Shown here one piece after another: positions 63,564 through 64,000 of a DNA stretch of 64,000 nt (within the stretch, counting starts at the first letter, position 1; the number at the start of each line of letters is the position of its first letter). A model generated the notes under the pieces. The model ran no database searches. It had not been told where the DNA came from and saw only the letters and a program-made list of their open reading frames with translations. Position numbers and translations under genes: made by a program. Origin of the DNA: Humisphaera borealis (GTDB lineage: Bacteria; Planctomycetota; Phycisphaerae; Tepidisphaerales; Tepidisphaeraceae); assembly GCF_015169395.1 (NCBI RefSeq), contig NZ_CP063458.1, forward strand, positions 5,642,001 to 5,706,000, written 5' to 3'.

Positions 63564-63924
63564 CGGCCATGCGGTGTCTCAAGAAAGAATCACGATTGAG
63601 CCAGTCGGCGGCAGCCCGTCAGGAAGTCTGCAAACCGCTGAATGTCTTTCCCGGGTGACGCGGATAGAGATGCCTGATAAGGTCGGCCTCCGGCTGACTC
63701 GTGCAGGGGACGTAACAAATCCGATGCCGCGTCCGACAAAACCCCCTAGGATGGCACTTCAAAACCCCTACTGCGATTTTGCAACTTCCACTAAGGCATT
63801 CCCCGCTGCGTAGAAAACGCGCAAAGGAATATAACGGCATCATGAATTGCCGAGCGATCATGCAACCAGCAGGGCCGTGCACCCCCGGGTTTTCCGTAGG
63901 TCGATCGGGTAGGATCTCCCCATC
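63564..63924. other. Divergent promoter region of amt2 and the right-edge gene
   Basis: About 360 bases with no supported gene. An open minus-strand frame (63619-63882) has no support. I looked for sigma-54 GG-N10-GC elements ahead of amt2 and found only weak matches. Confidence 0.4.
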
Positions 63925-64000
63925 ATGCCGAAGACACCCGCCAACCCGCCGATGACCACCTGGGAGCTCTACAAGAAGTCCCTTCCGCGGACCCAGATCT
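63925..64000 (+). CDS. Start of a gene running off the right edge
   Basis: ATG 63925 opens an uninterrupted frame beginning MPKTPANPPMTTWELYKKSL, with AGGATCTCC upstream. Only 25 codons are visible; the family cannot be named. Alternative start at the internal Met (MTTWELYKK). Confidence 0.5.
   Translation, partial: MPKTPANPPMTTWELYKKSLPRTQI

Noticed and set aside
63564-63800. Sigma-54 promoter ahead of amt2
   Set aside because: Only GG-N10-GC coincidences with poor flanking bases; no convincing TGGCAC...TTGC.

Overview
The window is high-GC chromosomal DNA. It most likely comes from a planctomycete, perhaps of the Phycisphaerae/Tepidisphaera type. That placement is inferred from four things: a 2,560-residue exported protein with an N-terminal LENRTLMS motif (the LEPR-type motif of giant planctomycete proteins), a thioredoxin/PDZ protein of the type common in that phylum, PEP-CTERM-like tails, and several families of hairpin-armed repeats between genes. 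No rRNA, tRNA, CRISPR array, transposase or phage gene was seen.

Layout. Bases 1-9.7 kb: the 3' part of a large AsmA/TamB-like envelope protein, glutamine-dependent NAD synthetase (nadE), a tail-anchored acidic protein, rsmE and two small membrane proteins. 9.7-16.7 kb: trpS, an AbrB-type antitoxin/Doc toxin pair, a zinc alcohol dehydrogenase, a YHYH protein, icd, an acetyltransferase, a small membrane protein and a VOC protein. 16.9-26.6 kb: the giant beta-helix/Ig-like surface protein and a Tat-exported Gfo/Idh/MocA oxidoreductase. 26.8-33.6 kb: a large unknown membrane protein in tandem with a DUF3754 (TMEM143-type) protein, an LEA-like lipoprotein, an OB-fold membrane protein and a double-ACT GcvR-like regulator. 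33.7-39.2 kb: sulfotransferase, DJ-1/PfpI protein, two PEP-CTERM-type exported proteins (one a trypsin-like protease), a zinc metalloprotease and a type IV pilin-like protein. 39.5-42.0 kb: glycogen phosphorylase.

42.5-46.2 kb is the most interesting part. Three consecutive genes encode small or coiled-coil charged helical proteins with the length, charge layout and helix order of ESCRT-III (Snf7/CHMP/Vps2) proteins. The first also carries a predicted winged-helix segment before its helical region, which is the domain order of CHMP7. They are followed by a DEDD exonuclease. This may be a bacterial ESCRT-III-like membrane-remodelling locus. The assignment rests on reading the sequences, not on a search.

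46.2-50.2 kb: an overlapping acpS-pnuC-nadR operon (NAD salvage plus acyl-carrier activation) and a D-aminoacylase-type lipoprotein. 50.4-63.5 kb: a nitrogen-assimilation neighbourhood with glnA, a P-II protein lacking the uridylylated Tyr51, a NarX/NarL-type two-component pair, an ion transporter and two ammonium transporters with a small membrane protein between them. The second amt appears frameshifted in a C-run after its signal peptide. A new gene begins at the right edge.
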